In this document: piece after piece, positions 15,570-18,047 of the stretch
Layout: each line of letters starts with the position of its first letter
Position numbering within the stretch: the first letter of the stretch is position 1
NCBI GenBank assembly: GCA_026995985.1
Contig: JALWNF010000109.1
Coordinates: 1 to 18,047, forward strand
DNA length: 18,047 bases
From: Campylobacteraceae bacterium
Lineage (GTDB): Bacteria; Campylobacterota; Campylobacteria; Campylobacterales; Sulfurovaceae
Reading direction: 5' to 3'
Position numbers and translations under genes: made by a program
Notes under the pieces: model-generated
Databases searched by the model: none
The model's input: the letters and a program-made list of their open reading frames with translations, nothing else
Told to the model about the DNA's origin: nothing

Positions 15570-16312
15570 TATTGGTCTATTTTCGTAGCTCTTACATCTC
15601 CAAATAGAATTAAATCTTTTAAGACTGCTTTTTGAGTAATTCCATCATTTCCAATTCGTAACATCAATTCCCCTTTATCACTAGAGAAGATATTTTGATG
15701 AATAATAGCTTGTGCATACCAAGAGTTATCGCTCTCGCCTAACATCTTTTTATATTCACCATAATCACTCTTTTTAGGAATATAAATTTCAGCTTTTCCA
15801 TCTTGCTTTTCAGCTCCTACAGCAAGAAAAGTATAGTGCTTGTCCTCTTTAGTTCTATCTATCTTTTTATTTAAGTTAAAGTAGAGAGTCAATAGGTCAT
15901 CTTTTGAATAGAACTTTAACCTCTCTGTACTCTCTTTTTTGACTTTACCATTTTTCCAACTCTTATATGTTTTTGTTACTATCTTTTTTTGATGGTCAAA
16001 ACGATAAATCTTATTGCTTGTTTTTGAACCATGATATTTAATAACTTGATACAAATCTGAAACCATAAGACCATCTTCTATATGTCCTTTAGAGATATGG
16101 TGTTCTGTTCTTCCACCTGATAGTGTCTTTGCTAAGCCTGTCGCTTTTAGTTGAACATCAATCTCATAAGAGCTCTTATTGCGTGTTAAAACAGCTTTAG
16201 CAATACCTATCTCTCCAATAATTCCAAACTCTACTTTATAGTCTGCTTTAATTGTCTCAGCATTTAAGGCTACTCCAAAGAGTAGAATAAAAACTAAAAA
16301 TACATTTTTCAT
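15569..16312 (-). CDS. Secreted DUF3108-type protein
   Basis: 247 aa beginning MKNVFLVFILLFGVALNAETIK, a clear signal peptide cut after about residue 18, so periplasmic or envelope-bound. The mature part is beta-rich: ADYKVEFGIIGEIGIAKAVL, the repeated YEIDVQLKATGLAKTLSGG, then YRFDHQKKIVTKTYKSWKNGK and a DDLLTLYFNL segment. This resembles the DUF3108 family, whose members have no settled function. I chose ATG 16312 because AAGGA lies 6 nt before it and it starts a signal peptide; an upstream in-frame ATG at 16351 would put 13 polar residues in front and falls in the 16344-16376 inverted repeat. Transcription probably starts near 16377 from TATAAT at 16389-16384. It is divergent from der and convergent with the M23 gene. 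Confidence 0.8.
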   Translation of the reverse strand: MKNVFLVFILLFGVALNAETIKADYKVEFGIIGEIGIAKAVLTRNKSSYEIDVQLKATGLAKTLSGGRTEHHISKGHIEDGLMVSDLYQVIKYHGSKTSNKIYRFDHQKKIVTKTYKSWKNGKVKKESTERLKFYSKDDLLTLYFNLNKKIDRTKEDKHYTFLAVGAEKQDGKAEIYIPKKSDYGEYKKMLGESDNSWYAQAIIHQNIFSSDKGELMLRIGNDGITQKAVLKDLILFGDVRATKIDQ

Positions 16313-16343
16313 AAATAATCCTTCATAATATTTGTTAATAGAT

Positions 16344-16376
16344 TTAATCACATTTATGTGTAGTAACTGTGATTAA
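16344..16376 (-). repeat. 9-bp inverted repeat at the predicted 5' end of the DUF3108 mRNA
   Basis: TTAATCACA and TGTGATTAA form perfect arms separated by 15 nt. The leftward -10 (16389-16384) predicts transcription to start right at this repeat, so it could be a 5'-terminal hairpin. It could also be an operator: the half-site TGTGA recalls CRP/FNR-type sites, but the arms face the opposite way to a CRP site. Confidence 0.6.
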
Positions 16377-16383
16377 CCAAAGC

Positions 16384-16389
16384 ATTATA
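16384..16389 (-). promoter_or_regulatory. -10 box of the DUF3108 gene promoter
   Basis: TATAAT about 70 nt before the chosen ATG (16312). It lies back to back with the der promoter; no -35 box is recognised. Confidence 0.5.
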
Positions 16390-16419
16390 TCTAACACCAA
16401 GCAATAATTAAAACTCTGC

Positions 16420-16425
16420 TATAAT
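16420..16425 (+). promoter_or_regulatory. -10 box of der; predicts a leaderless mRNA
   Basis: Extended -10 TGC-TATAAT; only six bases (16426-16431) separate it from the der ATG at 16432. The usual 6-7 nt -10-to-start distance puts the transcript start on or next to the A of the start codon, leaving no room for a Shine-Dalgarno sequence. Confidence 0.65.
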
Positions 16426-16431
16426 TCAAAT

Positions 16432-17835
16432 ATGAATAGATTAAAAAAAGTAGCCATTTTAGGTCGACCAAATGTAGGAAAGAGCTCCCTTTTTAACCGA
16501 CTAATTAGACAAAGAGATGCAATCACCTCTGATGTGGTAGGAACTACACGAGATATAAAAAAGAGAGTTGCCACTATCTCTGGCAATCGTGACTTTGAGA
16601 TTATAGATACAGGAGGAATTGATGACTCTACAGAACTATTTTCTACTATTAAAAGACTCTCTTTACGTACAGCAAATGAAGCTGATATTATTATATTTAT
16701 GGTAGATGGTAAGAGTATCCCACAAGAAGAGGACAAAGAGCTTTTCTATCAACTCCAAAACTTAGGTAAGCCTATTGCTCTAGTGGTCAATAAAATTGAC
16801 AATGATAAAGATGAAATAACAAGATATTGGGACTTTTTAGAGTTTGGAGCAGAGAGGATATTTCCTATGTCTGTAAGCCATAACCGTTATATGAATGATT
16901 TTTATGCATGGTTGGAGGAGCACATTCCTGAGAAACAAGAGAAAGAAGAAGCTCTACAAATAGAAGATGATGAACTATCTTTTGAAGATATTATTGAGAT
17001 GACTCATGTAGATGAACAAGAAGATAACAAAGAGATAAAAGTAGCTATTATTGGTCGTGTCAATACAGGTAAAAGCTCTCTACTCAATGCTTTTTTAAAA
17101 GAGGAGCGTAGTGTTGTATCTGATGTAGCAGGAACTACTATTGACCCTGTTGATGAGTCTATTGAGTATAAAGAGCATAAGATTACCTTTGTAGATACAG
17201 CAGGAATTAGAAGACGTAGCAAGATTGTAGGTATTGAAAAGTATGCTTTTGGTAGAACTGAAGAGATGTTAAAACAAGCTGATATTGCTCTACTTGTTAT
17301 TGATGCTACAGATGGGGTACTTGAACTTGATGAACGTATAGCTGGGCTTATAGAGAAGTATAAACTTGGCTGTTTAATTGTGCTTAATAAATGGGATATT
17401 AAGAGAGATAATGAAAATACCTACAAAAAAGCTGTCCAAAATATTCGAGATAAACTAAAGTTTTTACACTATGCTCCTCTTATTACTGTTTCAGCAAAGA
17501 CAGGACTTAGAGTTCATAAAATCTTAGATGAGATTATTGCTATCTATGGACGATATAAAAAGAGAATTCCAACCTCTAAACTAAATGAGGTTCTAAAATA
17601 TGCTATTGCCAAACATCACCCACCAACTATCAATGGTGGTGTAGTTCGTATTAAATTTGCAACACAATATGAGACAAAACCACCAAAGATTGCACTTATT
17701 ATGAATAGAGTAGATGGGCTACACTTCTCATATAAACGCTACCTTGCAAATATCTTTAGAGAGAAGTTTGACTTTGAAGGTGTTCCTTTAATTATTGAAG
17801 AGAGAAAACGTGGGCAACGTATAGATGATGAGTAG
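16432..17835 (+). CDS. der: Ribosome-assembly GTPase Der (EngA)
   Basis: Essential GTPase with two tandem G domains that acts in late 50S subunit maturation. The 467 aa contain G domain 1: GRPNVGKS (11-18), GTTRD, DTGG (59-62), NKID (120-123). An acidic linker (about 165-200) is followed by G domain 2: GRVNTGKS (208-215), AGTTIDP, DTAG (255-258), NKWD (319-322). A C-terminal KH-like domain (about 355-460) includes HHPPTINGGVVRIKFATQ. Length and order are canonical. The start at 16432 is right because the first P-loop begins at residue 11. An apparently leaderless transcript is its odd feature. It ends 2 bp before the convergent EAL gene with no terminator between. Confidence 0.97.
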   Translation: MNRLKKVAILGRPNVGKSSLFNRLIRQRDAITSDVVGTTRDIKKRVATISGNRDFEIIDTGGIDDSTELFSTIKRLSLRTANEADIIIFMVDGKSIPQEEDKELFYQLQNLGKPIALVVNKIDNDKDEITRYWDFLEFGAERIFPMSVSHNRYMNDFYAWLEEHIPEKQEKEEALQIEDDELSFEDIIEMTHVDEQEDNKEIKVAIIGRVNTGKSSLLNAFLKEERSVVSDVAGTTIDPVDESIEYKEHKITFVDTAGIRRRSKIVGIEKYAFGRTEEMLKQADIALLVIDATDGVLELDERIAGLIEKYKLGCLIVLNKWDIKRDNENTYKKAVQNIRDKLKFLHYAPLITVSAKTGLRVHKILDEIIAIYGRYKKRIPTSKLNEVLKYAIAKHHPPTINGGVVRIKFATQYETKPPKIALIMNRVDGLHFSYKRYLANIFREKFDFEGVPLIIEERKRGQRIDDE

Positions 17836-17837
17836 AG

Positions 17838-18047
17838 TTATCTATGCTCTTTATCTAACTTATCATAAGGAATAGCTTTAGAGAAATACCAACCCTGTCC
17901 ATACTTTACACCAAAACCTATTAAAATATCTACAATAACTTGATTATCAATAAATTCTGCAATAACCTCAATATCATTCTGTTGACAAAATAGAGCAAAT
18001 GTCTTAACAAGACTATAGGCCTTTTTATCATGATGAATCTCTTTTAT
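17838..18047 (-). CDS. EAL-domain protein, C-terminal fragment (cut by window edge)
   Basis: The last 69 codons of a leftward gene, open to the right edge. The translation contains IEVIAEFID, then GVKYGQGWYFSKAIPYD, the end of a c-di-GMP phosphodiesterase EAL domain, where the usual form is VIAEGVE...GxxxxQGYxFSKP. The Glu of AE and the QG are kept, but EGVE has become EFID, so catalytic competence is doubtful. The rest of the protein, including the EAL and DDFGTG motifs and any sensor, lies outside. Its stop (TAA at 17840-17838) faces the der stop 2 bp away. Confidence 0.8.
   Translation of the reverse strand: MKEIHHDKKAYSLVKTFALFCQQNDIEVIAEFIDNQVIVDILIGFGVKYGQGWYFSKAIPYDKLDKEHR

Noticed and set aside
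16344..16376. CRP binding site
   Set aside because: The half-sites are in the reverse order (TCACA...TGTGA) with a 15-bp gap; CRP needs TGTGA-N6-TCACA.

Overview
The window looks like chromosomal DNA from a low-GC member of the Campylobacterota (Epsilonproteobacteria), probably a free-living Sulfurovum/Sulfurimonas-type organism; the genus is a guess. The evidence is AT-rich DNA, proteins closest in feel to Campylobacter/Helicobacter families, an AtpE with an N-terminal signal-like extension, and two syntenic blocks. As I remember those genomes, atpE-pnp-(...)-lptD-(...)-purD follows the H. pylori order, and der-EamA-kdsA-ribH-nusB follows the C. jejuni order.

Region by region. Positions 1-1120 are a CRISPR array of 17 identical 32-bp repeats and 16 spacers. 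It runs off the left edge, no cas gene is visible, and it is probably transcribed leftwards from an AT-rich leader at 1121-1357. A tRNA-Leu(GAG) at 1358-1442 separates it from the core genome, with its 3' end facing the array. Positions 1538-9115 hold a leftward run: atpE (behind a structured, promoter-bearing leader), pnp, an MCE (MlaD-like) lipid-transport protein with a beta-rich C-terminal extension, lptD and purD. Positions 9243-9596 hold a lone rightward PII-like gene. Opposite its end a strong leftward promoter (9817-9845) drives a highly structured non-coding segment (about 9600-9811), possibly 6S RNA. Positions 9894-14268 are a leftward cluster EamA transporter-kdsA-ribH-nusB, followed by an accessory AAA-ATPase/PD-(D/E)XK gene with its own promoter. 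Positions 14348-17835 hold a secreted M23 peptidase (+), a DUF3108-type secreted protein (-) sharing one bidirectional terminator with it, and der (+), which seems to be transcribed from its own AUG. The right edge cuts an EAL-domain gene (-).

Functionally the window is mostly housekeeping: ATP synthase, RNA decay, purine and riboflavin synthesis, transcription antitermination and ribosome assembly. There is a clear envelope theme: lptD (LPS export), kdsA (KDO for LPS), the MCE protein (lipid traffic) and the M23 peptidase (peptidoglycan shape). I see no complete undescribed system. The best leads are the ncRNA at 9600-9811, the MCE/beta-barrel-like fusion next to lptD, the structured atpE leader (possibly a dispersed repeat), the B-loop-less PII paralogue, and a leader-proximal CRISPR spacer that encodes a P-loop ATPase motif.
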